Shown: piece after piece, positions 8,753 through 17,608 of the stretch
How the letters are laid out: every line of letters begins with the position of its first letter
How positions within the stretch are numbered: the first letter of the stretch is position 1
NCBI GenBank assembly: GCA_963733085.1
Contig: CAVTBY010000002.1
Location: 496,001-560,000, forward strand
Length of the DNA: 64,000 nt
Direction: 5' to 3'
Source of the DNA: Desertimonas sp963733085
GTDB taxonomy: Bacteria; Actinomycetota; Acidimicrobiia; Acidimicrobiales; Ilumatobacteraceae
Position numbers and translations under genes: made by a program
The notes under the pieces: generated by a model
The model's database searches: none
Told to the model about the DNA's origin: nothing
What the model saw: only the letters and a program-made list of their open reading frames with translations

Positions 8753-10195
8753 TCATTCGTCACCGCCGCCGGAGGGGCGAAGCGGGAGCGCGACGACGAA
8801 CCGCGTGTCGCCCGGTTCCGACTCCAGGGTCATCTCGCCGCCATGGCGGCCGACGACGATCCGCCAAGCGATGTCGAGCCCGAGGCCGGTGCCCTTGCCG
8901 ATGTCCTTGGTCGTGAAGAACGGCTCGAAGACTCGGCTGCGGATGTCCGGAGGGATACCCGGCCCCGTGTCGCCGATCTCCACGACTACCCGTTCGCCCT
9001 CCGCTCGCGTGCGCACGGTCAGCGTTCCGCCGGGCTCACCCATGGCGTCGATGGCGTTGTCGATGAGGTTCGTCCACACTTGGTTCAGCTCGCCGGCGTA
9101 GGCGACGATCTGGGGGATGCTGCGGTCGTACTCGCGCAGCACCTTGACGTCATCGCCAAGCTTGTGGCTGAGCATGGTCAACGTGGCGTCGAGTCCCTCG
9201 TGAATATCGACGGACCGCAGTGGCGCCCGGTCCATCTGGGTGTATTGACGGGCCGACGCGAGCAGGCCGGAGATGCGCTCGACACTGTCCGTGATCTCGT
9301 CGAGCAGGTTGTTCGACTCGACGGCGCGGACCGGGTAGGACAGGCCGTACTCGAGGTGCGGTGGCGGAGTCACCTCGAGGAGCTCCTGGAGCCACTCGGT
9401 GTCGAGTCCGGCGGCGACAACGGTCGGGGCGATCTCCCACGGTTCCGCAATGTCGTGATCGAGCAACCAGTCGGCCACCTCGTCCTCGCGATCGCTGACC
9501 TCGATCGGCGACAACGCCGGAGCATCGCGCGCGCTCGCCAACGCCCGCGCCGCCAGGTCGGCGACCGCCTCGAGCTTGTCAGGGGGGAGATCGCTCTGGA
9601 TCAGCAGGCCGAGCTTCTCGCGCATCTCGGCGAGCATCTCGCGCAGGCGGGCGGTCGCCCGCACTACGGCGGCCACGGGATTGTTGAGCTCGTGGGTGAG
9701 CCCGGCCGTCACCGAACCGAGGGCGACGAGCCGCTCGTGACGCTCGATCGCCTCGCGATTCTCCATCGCCTGGGTGGAGAATCCCTCGAGGAAGTGCGCC
9801 GCCATCGGGAACCACTCCCGGAACGCCTTACCGAGCTCCGCAGCCGGGAGCTCGAACAACGAGCAGTCCTTCACCGCCCGACAGGTGGCCGGATACACGT
9901 CCGGCAAACGGTGCGAGGTCATGTAAAAGTTGAACGCCCCGGTGTAGGAGCCGCGGAAGTCGCTGCGCATCAACTCGAGCTCGCCACCCTGCACTCGCCG
10001 CGACATCGCCAGCATTCCCGACAACAGCACGAGGAAACACGAGGCTGGGGCACCCTCGACATGGATCGTCGCCCCGGCGGGATACTCGACCACGCGCCCG
10101 TGGGCGGCCAGCCACTCGAGTTGGTCGTCGCCCAGCTTCTCGAACAGGACCAGCGTCCGCAGGTCGTCGACGGACAGCCGCTCCGCCTCGCTCAC
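8753..10195 (-). CDS. Sensor histidine kinase with N-terminal cyclic-nucleotide-binding-like domain
   Basis: 480 aa, no membrane helix. Residues 12-130 form a CRP-type cyclic-nucleotide-binding fold (LVLFEKLGDDQLEWLA, YPAGATIHVEG), but its phosphate-binding cassette region is degenerate, so cAMP binding is not certain. The kinase core has H168 in THELNNP, an N box (NLIDNAIDAM), DTGPGIP, FEPFFTTK and GTGLGL. Begins with GTG overlapping the TGA of a possible 36-codon leader ORF. The receiver/flavoprotein gene upstream on the same strand is the obvious phosphotransfer partner. Kinases of this type are commonly found beside such fused regulators. Confidence 0.85.
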   Translation of the reverse strand: MSEAERLSVDDLRTLVLFEKLGDDQLEWLAAHGRVVEYPAGATIHVEGAPASCFLVLLSGMLAMSRRVQGGELELMRSDFRGSYTGAFNFYMTSHRLPDVYPATCRAVKDCSLFELPAAELGKAFREWFPMAAHFLEGFSTQAMENREAIERHERLVALGSVTAGLTHELNNPVAAVVRATARLREMLAEMREKLGLLIQSDLPPDKLEAVADLAARALASARDAPALSPIEVSDREDEVADWLLDHDIAEPWEIAPTVVAAGLDTEWLQELLEVTPPPHLEYGLSYPVRAVESNNLLDEITDSVERISGLLASARQYTQMDRAPLRSVDIHEGLDATLTMLSHKLGDDVKVLREYDRSIPQIVAYAGELNQVWTNLIDNAIDAMGEPGGTLTVRTRAEGERVVVEIGDTGPGIPPDIRSRVFEPFFTTKDIGKGTGLGLDIAWRIVVGRHGGEMTLESEPGDTRFVVALPLRPSGGGDE

Positions 10196-10337
10196 TGGCG
10201 CACCATTGCCGCGTGGTCGATCGCCGGGGGCGACGGGCGGTACGCCACTGAGCTAAAGGCGCCGTAATGCTGATTCGCTCGCTCGAAGACTCTCTCGCTC
10301 ATTGGCGCACCGTGGCCGCGTAGTCGATCGACCGGGG
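10187..10337. repeat. Imperfect 44-bp direct repeat at the kinase leader
   Basis: Bases 10187-10230 and 10294-10337 share about 38 of 44 positions (both read CTCGCTCA, then TGGCGCACC, then GTCGATCG). On the minus strand one copy contains the GTG start of the kinase gene and the other the ATG of the 36-codon leader ORF, so the duplication also duplicated a start region. Confidence 0.6.
10192..10302 (-). CDS. Possible 36-aa leader ORF coupled to the kinase gene
   Basis: ATG at 10302, product begins MSERVFERANQHYGAF and ends AAMVRQ; its TGA overlaps the kinase GTG (GTGA). Its first codons are a diverged copy of the kinase start (MSEAERL versus MSERVFER), because a 44-bp segment is duplicated. 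No known family. It may be only duplicated leader sequence, although the overlap would allow translational coupling. Confidence 0.25.
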   Translation of the reverse strand: MSERVFERANQHYGAFSSVAYRPSPPAIDHAAMVRQ

Positions 10338-10594
10338 CAATTTCTGTCTGCATTGCGGCTCCGGAATCGGCGGCGGCCGTCGATGCCGCGTTCTCCCGCC
10401 ACAAACGAGACATATTTGTCGTCTGCGGCGCCGCGGAATCGCGGCACCGTCGCTGCCGTCGACACCGCCTGCTCCCGGAGCCAACGCGCTTGGCTGGCTG
10501 ATGGCCAGACCCGCGAATAGGTGAGAAGCGCCCAAAGTCGGTCCGTTCAATCGACACAAACGGACGACGGGCCGTCCGACGGCGCCGTCGGCGC
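10303..10594. other. Non-coding gap between flavoprotein and kinase genes
   Basis: 292 bases with no recognisable gene. Two similar GC-rich stretches (about 10365-10390 and 10425-10465, sharing a CGCGGCATCGACGG-like core on the minus strand) give a locally repetitive texture. No terminator or promoter could be assigned by eye. Confidence 0.4.
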
Positions 10595-12283
10595 TCACTG
10601 GTACTCCAGGTAGCTGTGGATCAGCTGGATCGCCATCGCTCCCTCGCCGACCGCCGAGGCGACCCGCTTCACCGAGCTCGCTCGGACGTCGCCGGCGGCG
10701 AACACTCCGGGAGCGCTGGCCTCCAGGAAGTATGGATCGCGGTCGAGGTTCCAGCCCCTCGGGCGGCGCCCGTCGGTGATCAGATCCGGCCCGGTGAGCA
10801 CGAAACCCCGGGAGTCGCGTGCCACGACACCGTCGAGCCACTCCGTACGTGGGGCGGCACCGATGAAGACGAACAGGTGGCCGGCCTTGACGGTTTCTTG
10901 GCTGCCGCTGCCGCGATTGCGGATACTCAGCGCTTCGAGGTGGCTATCACCTTCGACGGCGGTCACCTCGCTGTCGAGCCTGACGTCGATGGTGGGGGTC
11001 TCGGCGATCTGCTGGACCAGGTAGTGGGACATCGACGCCTCGAGGCTGGGTGCTCGCACCAGCAACGTGACTCGTCGAGCGTGGCGGGCGAAGAACACCG
11101 CCGCTTGTCCGGCGGAGTTGGCTCCGCCGACGATGAAGACCTCGTCGCCCGCACAAGCAGGGGCTTCCGTGGCCGCCGAGCCATAGAAGAGGCCGCGGCC
11201 GGTCAACTCGTCGGCGCCCGGCACGTCGAGCTTGCTGTAGGAGATTCCCGTCGCCAGCAGCACGGCGTGCCCGACGATCTCACCGCCGTCGGTGCATCGG
11301 ACCGCTCGTGACGAGGGCCGGAGGTCGAGTCCGACAACGTCGCGGGTGGTGAGGATCTCGGCGCCGAACTTCTGTGCTTGGCGGTAGGCACGTTGCGTGA
11401 GCTGGCTCCCGCTGATGCCGTCCGGAAAGCCGAGGTAGTTCTCGATGAGCGAGCTCTGGCCCGCCTGCCCCCCGGTCGCCCGCCGCTCCACGAGCACAAC
11501 GCGCAAACCCTCCGACGCCGCGTACACGGCGGCGCCGAGGCCGGCCGGACCGCCACCGACGATGATGACGTCGTAGAAGTCGGTCGCGGGTGTCGTCGAC
11601 AGCCCTACCCGGGCCGCCAGCTCACCGATTGTTGGTGCGACGAGGTACTCGCCCTCAGGTGTCACCACGAGCGGGACCGCCGTGTCGTCGACCCCGGCGG
11701 CGGCCAACAGCTGCTTGCCCTCGGGTTCCTCGCTCGACAGCCAGCGGTAGGGGACGGAGTTGCGGGCGAGGAAGTCGCGCACCTCGAACGAGTGCGCCGA
11801 CCACCGGTGCCCGACGACTTGCGCGCAGCGGACCGGCTGCACGTCGCAATCGGCCCGCCAGGCGTCGATCAGTGAATCGATGACCGGGTAGAGCTTCTCC
11901 TCGGGCGGGTCCCACGGCTTGAGCAGGTAGTGGTCCAGGTCGACGTCGTTGATCGCCTTGATCGCCGCCCCGGTGTCGGCGTAGGCGGTGAGCAGCGCGC
12001 GACGGGCGCGAGGGAAGATGTCCATCGCCTGCTCGAGGAACTCGATGCCGGTCATCCCGGGCATCCGGTGATCGGCGAGGAGCACGGCCACGGGGTCGCC
12101 GCGAAGCTTGAGCTCGCGCAGGCTTTCGAGTGCAGCCGGCCCGGATTCGGTGCGCACCACCCGGTACGCCTCGCCGTAGTGGCGGCGGAGATCCCGCGCC
12201 ACGGCGCGAGACACTCCCGGATCGTCGTCGACCGTCAGCAGGATCGGCTTCCGGACGGACTCGCGGTCGGGTTCGGTCGTCAT
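10595..12283 (-). CDS. Fused response regulator / thioredoxin-reductase-like flavoprotein
   Basis: 562 aa in three modules. Residues 13-140 are a receiver domain with acidic DD at 19-20, phospho-acceptor D71 (LLADHRMPG) and K122 (LLKPWD). Residues 150-228 look like a glutaredoxin-fold segment without a CxxC. Residues 235-560 are a thioredoxin-reductase-type flavoprotein: FAD motif IVGGGPAGLGAA at 241-252, GGQAG, nucleotide motif IVGGANSAGQAA near 384-395, and the closing FAAGDVR. The position that holds CATC in true thioredoxin reductases reads SAAT, so ordinary dithiol reduction is not expected. This matches the catalogued family 'fused response regulator/thioredoxin-disulfide reductase'. 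Kinase partner is the next gene downstream. Confidence 0.88.
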   Translation of the reverse strand: MTTEPDRESVRKPILLTVDDDPGVSRAVARDLRRHYGEAYRVVRTESGPAALESLRELKLRGDPVAVLLADHRMPGMTGIEFLEQAMDIFPRARRALLTAYADTGAAIKAINDVDLDHYLLKPWDPPEEKLYPVIDSLIDAWRADCDVQPVRCAQVVGHRWSAHSFEVRDFLARNSVPYRWLSSEEPEGKQLLAAAGVDDTAVPLVVTPEGEYLVAPTIGELAARVGLSTTPATDFYDVIIVGGGPAGLGAAVYAASEGLRVVLVERRATGGQAGQSSLIENYLGFPDGISGSQLTQRAYRQAQKFGAEILTTRDVVGLDLRPSSRAVRCTDGGEIVGHAVLLATGISYSKLDVPGADELTGRGLFYGSAATEAPACAGDEVFIVGGANSAGQAAVFFARHARRVTLLVRAPSLEASMSHYLVQQIAETPTIDVRLDSEVTAVEGDSHLEALSIRNRGSGSQETVKAGHLFVFIGAAPRTEWLDGVVARDSRGFVLTGPDLITDGRRPRGWNLDRDPYFLEASAPGVFAAGDVRASSVKRVASAVGEGAMAIQLIHSYLEYQ

Positions 12284-12337
12284 CGCCCCATCGACGCTAA
12301 TCCGGGGTGCGGGCGATGTGGGGTGGCCAATAACACG

Positions 12338-12385
12338 ACCGATGGGTGTTTAGGGGACGATTCGGTCACCTAAACACCCATCGGT
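12338..12385. repeat. Dispersed hairpin repeat, family A, copy 1
   Basis: Perfect 15-bp inverted repeat ACCGATGGGTGTTTA/TAAACACCCATCGGT, extended inward by GGGGAC/GTCACC with one mismatch, leaving loop GATTCG. Lies in the divergent gap between the flavoprotein and cyclase genes, so a pure terminator role is unlikely here. Relatives at 22272, 31274, 53543 and 53677. Confidence 0.85.
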
Positions 12386-12480
12386 TGCTGCTCGCCGGGG
12401 ATACGGTCTGCGAACTCGTGTCCGATCGGAACGTCCTTTCCTCGACTCGCTCGCCGGCATCTGGACTGACGGCCGCGGCG

Positions 12481-15120
12481 ATGCCCTCGGGGAGCGTGAC
12501 GTTCCTGTTCACCGACATCGAGGGCTCGACGCAACGGTGGGAGTCCGACCCGGTGGCGATGCGCCAAGCCCTCGCCGAACACGACGCGCTGCTGCGATCG
12601 GTGATCGAGGCCTACGCGGGTTCGCTGTTCAAACACATGGGCGACGGCGTCTGTGCGGCGTTCTCGTCGGCGCAAGACGCTGTCGACGCAGCGGTCGAAG
12701 CGCAACGGAAGCTGGCCCTGCCGGTGCGAATCGGCATCACCACGGGAGACGTCGAGGCGCAAGGTTTCGACTATTTCGATCCGACGTTGAACCGCACTGC
12801 TCGAGTGATGTCGGCAGGCCACGGTGGACAGATCCTGGTTGCCGCCTCGACCGCCGACCAACTCGACGGAATCGACCTCATCGATCTCGGCGTGCGCCGG
12901 TTGCGCGACCTCTCCGAGGCGGTGCAGATCTTTCAGGTCCGTGCCGCCGGCTTACGAACCGAGTTCCCCCCGCTCAAGACCGTCGACGTCGTCCCGGGCA
13001 ACCTCCCCGCCCAGGCGACCAGCTTCATCGGCCGCGACAGCGAGGTCAAAGAGCTCACCGAATTGGCGCGCGTCCATCGCCTGGTGACGCTGACGGGGGT
13101 CGGAGGAGTTGGCAAGACTCGCCTCGCCCTGCAAGTCGCTGCCGAGCTGACTTCGCAGTTCGCCGACGGTGTTTGGTTCGTTGAGCTTGCCCCGGTCGGC
13201 GACCCGGCCGCCGTGCCCGACGCCGTTGCCACCGCGCTCGGGGTGACATCCCAGTCCGGGCTGACCATCGGTGAGAGCCTCGCCGTCGCCCTGTCCGGTC
13301 GGCGGATGCTGATCGTGATGGACAACTGCGAGCACGTGATCGATGCGTCGGTCAAGATCGCCGAAACCATTCTCGCCCGCGCCGCCACCGTCCACCTCAT
13401 GGCCACCTCTCGTGAGGCGCTCGGCATCGGTGCGGAGAACGCCTGGCCGGTGCCGACGCTCGACGTTGGCTCGGGGACCGCGTCAGCCGCGGTGTCGCTG
13501 TTCGTCGAACGGGCACGAGCGGCACGTCCGGACTTCACCCTCGACGGTGACGACGAGGCGGAGGCGGTTACCGAGATCTGTCGGCGTCTCGACGGGATCG
13601 CCTTGGCGATCGAGTTGGCCGCGGCACGAATGGTGTCGATGAGTGCGCTAGAGGTGCGTGACCGCTTGGGCGATCGCTTTCGACTGCTGGCGAGAGGGCG
13701 GCAAGGGTCGGATCGTCACCAGACGCTCCGCCAGACCGTGCAGTGGTCGTACGACCTGCTCACCGACGACGAGCGGCTCGTGCTCGGACGATGTTCCGTC
13801 TTCGCCGACGGGTTCGAGCTGGATGCTGCCCGAGCCGTGTGCCACTGCGACGACGACTACGTCATGTTGGACATCGTGGACTCACTCGTCCGCAAGTCGT
13901 TGGTGACGGTGGAGCGGACGAACGGGCAGACGAGATACGGCATGTTGGAGACGATCCGCCAATTCGCCGAGGACCAGTTCTCGACCACGTCGACGATCAT
14001 CGAGGCGCGTGATCGACACGCTCAGTACTACGCGCGGGCGACGACACAGCACTGGGAGATCTGGGACGGGCCACGGCAACGCGAGGCTCTCGACTGGGTG
14101 GCCACCGAGTTCGCAAATCTGCGTGCTTCCGTCCGCTGGGCGACTGACCAGGGGAACATCGACGCAGCGACGGCGATCGCCGCCCACGCCGCGATCATCA
14201 GCTGGCCGCTCCAGCGATTCGAGCCGGTGGGTTGGGCCGAGGAGATTCTCGAGTCGGCTGTCGACGCGGACGTCGCCCAGCTGCCGCGGCTCTACGTCGC
14301 CGCCAGCCTCTGCCTCTACGAGGGGAGGCCGGATGTCGGCGTGGCCTACGCCGAGACCGCTGAGCGTCTCGAGGCCGAGCAGCGCTACGACTCATTTGCC
14401 GATGGTTGGAGTGGCATGCTCCAGGCGCTCGCCCACCTCTTCGGTGGTCGCATCGAACGTCGCGTCGAGATCTGTACCGAGCTGGCGACACGGCAGGGCT
14501 TCGCGCGCGTGGTCGGTCTCTGCGGGCTCACCTGGGCGTTGCCTGCAGTCGGGCGTGCCGACGAGGCCATCGCCATCGCCGATGAGACGGTGGCCGTCGC
14601 CCGCGACTACGGGAGCCCATTCTGGATCGGCTGGGCGCTTGGGGGATACGGACGTGCCTTCGCCGAGCGCGACCCCGTCCGGGCCTTGCACGCGCTGCGT
14701 GAAGGCCTCGACTACGCCGATCGACACCGGCTCGGGTTCTGGGAGGCGAATCTCGCCCAGGACGCCGCCCGGCTCGAGGCCGTGCACGGCGAATTCGACG
14801 AGGCCTTGGCGCTGTTCTCGGCGGGGATCAACTCGTTCCACCGCGCCGGCAACGTCGTGTTCCTGGCCGCGACCTTCGCGTCACTGGCCGTGTTCTTCGA
14901 CCGTTTCGAGGAACCGAAGATCGCCGCCACCATCTATGGCGCGAGCACCCGCCAGCCGAGCATCGGACTCGTGCCCCATCTCTCCGACGTGGTCGAGCAC
15001 CTTCGGCAGGTTCTCGGTCCGGCGACGTTCGACGAGTGCGTCGCAACCGGGGTGGCGATGGAGACAGCCGAGGCGGTCCAGTTCGCCCAGGAACAACTCC
15101 GTCGCAGTTCACCGAAGTAG
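12481..15120 (+). CDS. Adenylate/guanylate cyclase domain protein with NB-ARC-type ATPase and helical repeats
   Basis: 879 aa from the ATG at 12481 (MPSGSVTFLFTDIEGST); the frame is open further upstream through a hairpin repeat but is not protein-like there. Residues 5-150 are a class III cyclase domain with metal aspartates D12 and D55 (HMGDGV) and the transition-state pair N104 and R108 (LNRTARVM), so activity is plausible. Residues 178-450 are a STAND/NB-ARC ATPase: Walker A GVGGVGKT (206-213) and LIVMDNCEHV as Walker B. The rest is TPR-like helical repeats. No DNA-binding domain is seen at the C-terminus. It faces the operon that encodes a kinase with a cyclic-nucleotide-binding fold, which suggests a functional link. 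Confidence 0.85.
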   Translation: MPSGSVTFLFTDIEGSTQRWESDPVAMRQALAEHDALLRSVIEAYAGSLFKHMGDGVCAAFSSAQDAVDAAVEAQRKLALPVRIGITTGDVEAQGFDYFDPTLNRTARVMSAGHGGQILVAASTADQLDGIDLIDLGVRRLRDLSEAVQIFQVRAAGLRTEFPPLKTVDVVPGNLPAQATSFIGRDSEVKELTELARVHRLVTLTGVGGVGKTRLALQVAAELTSQFADGVWFVELAPVGDPAAVPDAVATALGVTSQSGLTIGESLAVALSGRRMLIVMDNCEHVIDASVKIAETILARAATVHLMATSREALGIGAENAWPVPTLDVGSGTASAAVSLFVERARAARPDFTLDGDDEAEAVTEICRRLDGIALAIELAAARMVSMSALEVRDRLGDRFRLLARGRQGSDRHQTLRQTVQWSYDLLTDDERLVLGRCSVFADGFELDAARAVCHCDDDYVMLDIVDSLVRKSLVTVERTNGQTRYGMLETIRQFAEDQFSTTSTIIEARDRHAQYYARATTQHWEIWDGPRQREALDWVATEFANLRASVRWATDQGNIDAATAIAAHAAIISWPLQRFEPVGWAEEILESAVDADVAQLPRLYVAASLCLYEGRPDVGVAYAETAERLEAEQRYDSFADGWSGMLQALAHLFGGRIERRVEICTELATRQGFARVVGLCGLTWALPAVGRADEAIAIADETVAVARDYGSPFWIGWALGGYGRAFAERDPVRALHALREGLDYADRHRLGFWEANLAQDAARLEAVHGEFDEALALFSAGINSFHRAGNVVFLAATFASLAVFFDRFEEPKIAATIYGASTRQPSIGLVPHLSDVVEHLRQVLGPATFDECVATGVAMETAEAVQFAQEQLRRSSPK

Positions 15121-15128
15121 CGAGCGCT

Positions 15129-16035
15129 TCAGGCGTCGGCGGCGCAGCGGAAGCCGACGTGACTCATCCCGGTGTCGACCATCTGCGGCCGGCGGGCGGC
15201 GGGCCGGTAGCGCTGGCAGTAGCTGTCGGCGCAGAGGTAGGAGCCGCCCTTGACGACTTTGCGAGGGATTCGGAACTGCGGTTGGGCGGGGTCGTAGCTG
15301 CCTTCCTTTGTCGGGCGCAGCGACGCCGCTGCGGTGCAGCACGACTCCTCGGGGACGTCGGGATGTCGCGGCGACCACCAATCGGATGTCCACTCCCACA
15401 CGTTGCCGGCCATGTCGTGCAGACCGAAGCCGTTGGCCGGGAACGAACCCGACTGGAGCGGTCGCGCCGTAGCCCTCGTCGTGGCGCCACGGAAAGTCGC
15501 CGTGCCAGAAGTTCGCCAGTCGCTCGCCGGGCCGTTCGGGCTCGTCACCCCACACGAAGCTGGCCCCTTCGAGACCGCCGCGGGCGGCGCGCTCCCACTC
15601 CGCCTCGGACGGCAGCCGCTTGCCCGCCCAGGCTGCATATGCCTCGGCGTCCTCGTAGGCGACGTGGACGACCGGATGATCGTCACGGTCGGCGACCGAG
15701 GTGCCCGGTCCCTCCGGTTGGCGCCACGACGCGCCAGTCGCCCATCGCCACCACTGGTCGAGGTGGCGAAGGTCCACCGGTCCGGGTGTCATCGTGAACA
15801 CCATCGAGCCTGGCACGAGGTTCTCCGCTGGAGCGCCCGGGAAGTCGGCCGGATCGAGCGGCCGTTCTGCGACCGTCACATAGCCGGTCGCCTCGACGAA
15901 CGCGGCGTACTGTCGATTGGTGACCTGGTGCCGGTCGATCGAGAAGCCCTCGACACTCGCGGTGTGCGGTGGAGACTCCTCGGGGTAGTGGACGTCCGAC
16001 CCCATTCGAAAGGCACCGCCGGGCACCTCCACCAT
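15129..16035 (-). CDS. Formylglycine-generating enzyme (sulfatase-modifying factor), one apparent frameshift
   Basis: Begins MVEVPGGAFRMGSD at the ATG at 16035 (a GTG one codon earlier is possible), 14 bp after the sulfatase stop. FGE-sulfatase domain throughout: HTASVEGFSIDRHQVTN, PVVHVAYEDAEAYAAWAG, KRLPSEAEWERAARGG. Frame is lost near 15453; removing one G from a GGG run restores SFPANGFGLHDMAGNVWEW and the C-terminal GGSYLCADSYCQRYR with the two catalytic cysteines of aerobic copper-dependent FGE. The enzyme oxidises the sulfatase active-site cysteine to formylglycine. Its place beside a Cys-type sulfatase supports the pairing. Confidence 0.85.
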
Positions 16036-16049
16036 CACCGACGATTCGA

Positions 16050-17594
16050 TCAGCCGTGCGCTCCGCTCGCCGCATCGGCCATCTTCTCGAGCGCTTGGTC
16101 GATCGTGAACGTTGCCGCCTTCTGGCGCGGCGGGAAATCCTTGAACGTCGCCAGGAACTCGCCCACGAGGGCCTGTGCTGCCATGATCATGTAGGCCTTG
16201 TTCATGTACCAGTCCCAGTACGTGTTCGACGTGACGTCGGCGCGCTCGAACGGATCGGTGCGTAGGTTGAACAGCTTGGGGATGCGCAGCGGGACGAACG
16301 GTTCGGCCCACAGCTCCAAGGTCCCCCGCGTCCGTTGCTCCATGAAGACGAGCTTCCAGTTGTCGAATCGCAGCGCCACCAAGTCTCCGTCGTCGCTGAA
16401 GTAGATCAGCCCCTTCCGCGGGCACTCGTCGACTTCGCCGGTGAGGTAGGGCAACAGGTTGTACCCGTCGATGTGGACCTTGAACGACTTGCCCGCGGCC
16501 TCGTGGCCCTCCTTCAGCTTGTCGACGACATCGGGTTCACCGGCGGCGGCGAGGAACGTCGGCAGCCAGTCATGGTGCTGAACGATCTCGTTGGACACGA
16601 CCCCAGCGGCGATCTTGCCCGGCCAGCGGATCATCAACGGAACGCGGAAGGCACCCTCCCAGTTCGTGTTCTTCTCGCTGCGGAACGGCGTCATCGCCCC
16701 GTCCGGCCATGAGTTCATGTGCGGGCCGTTGTCCGTGCCGTACATGACGATCGTGTCGTCGGCGATCTCCAGCTTGTCGAGCAGGTTGAGCAACTGACCG
16801 ACGTTCTTGTCGTGGTCGACCATCGTGTCGTGATACGGCGACTGCCAGCGTCCAGCCTGGCCGAGGCTGCGCTTCTTGGTGTGCGTGCGCAAGTGCATGT
16901 GCGTCGTGTTCACCCAGCAGAAGAACGGCTTCTTCGAATCGTGCTGGCGCTTGATGAAGTCGCTCGCCGCGGCGACGAAGTCGTCGTCGCACGTCTCCAT
17001 CCGCTTGCGCGTCAAGGGGCCGGTGTCCTCGATCGTCTGCTTGCCGACCCGCCCCCATCGCGGATGCTCGGTCTTGTCGTCCTTCCTGGCCGCCTTGCAG
17101 TGCAGGACACCGCGTGGGCCGAAGTTGTCCTTGAACCTCTCGAACCCGAAGTTGGCCGGATAGTCGGGATCCTCCGGATCCTCCTCGGCGTTGAGGTGGT
17201 AGAGGTTGCCGAAGAACTCGTCGAAGCCGTGCACCGTCGGCAGGAACTCGTTCTTGTCGCCGAGGTGGTTCTTACCGAACTGCGCGGTGGTGTAGCCGTG
17301 GTTCTTCAGCAGCTCGGCGATCGTCGGGTCTTCGGCCTGCAGCCCGATCGGAGAACCGGGGAGCCCGACCTTGCTGAGACCCGTGCGGAACACGCTCTGT
17401 CCGGTGATGAACGAGGATCGACCGGCCGTGCAGCTCTGCTCGCCGTAGGCGTCGGTGAAGCGCATGCCCTCGTCGGCGATGCGATCGATGTTCGGGGTGC
17501 GGTAGCCCATCAACCCGTCGCTGTAGCAACTGAGGTTGGTGATCCCGATGTCGTCGCCCCAGATGACGAGGATGTTCGGCTTGTCCTTCGGCAC
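16050..17594 (-). CDS. Arylsulfatase (Cys-type sulfatase)
   Basis: 514 aa. The start is a GTG at 17594 with AAAGGAGG about six bases upstream. Metal site D14/D15 in IWGDDIG, then C55 in SCTAGRSSFITG, the residue converted to formylglycine (CxAxR form, proline replaced by alanine). FGKNHLG and YGTDNGPHMNSWPDGAMTPF hold further active-site Lys, His and Asp residues. No signal peptide is visible, so it may work in the cytoplasm or be exported in an unusual way. First gene before FGE in a two-gene unit; an MFS transporter is transcribed just upstream in the same direction. Substrate unknown. Confidence 0.9.
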   Translation of the reverse strand: MPKDKPNILVIWGDDIGITNLSCYSDGLMGYRTPNIDRIADEGMRFTDAYGEQSCTAGRSSFITGQSVFRTGLSKVGLPGSPIGLQAEDPTIAELLKNHGYTTAQFGKNHLGDKNEFLPTVHGFDEFFGNLYHLNAEEDPEDPDYPANFGFERFKDNFGPRGVLHCKAARKDDKTEHPRWGRVGKQTIEDTGPLTRKRMETCDDDFVAAASDFIKRQHDSKKPFFCWVNTTHMHLRTHTKKRSLGQAGRWQSPYHDTMVDHDKNVGQLLNLLDKLEIADDTIVMYGTDNGPHMNSWPDGAMTPFRSEKNTNWEGAFRVPLMIRWPGKIAAGVVSNEIVQHHDWLPTFLAAAGEPDVVDKLKEGHEAAGKSFKVHIDGYNLLPYLTGEVDECPRKGLIYFSDDGDLVALRFDNWKLVFMEQRTRGTLELWAEPFVPLRIPKLFNLRTDPFERADVTSNTYWDWYMNKAYMIMAAQALVGEFLATFKDFPPRQKAATFTIDQALEKMADAASGAHG

Positions 17595-17608
17595 GGCGGT
17601 GCCTCCTT

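Noticed and set aside
10299..10841. Separate protein upstream of the kinase gene
   Set aside because: The first two thirds are antisense-frame shadow of the flavoprotein gene and the remainder is repetitive, Arg-rich text.
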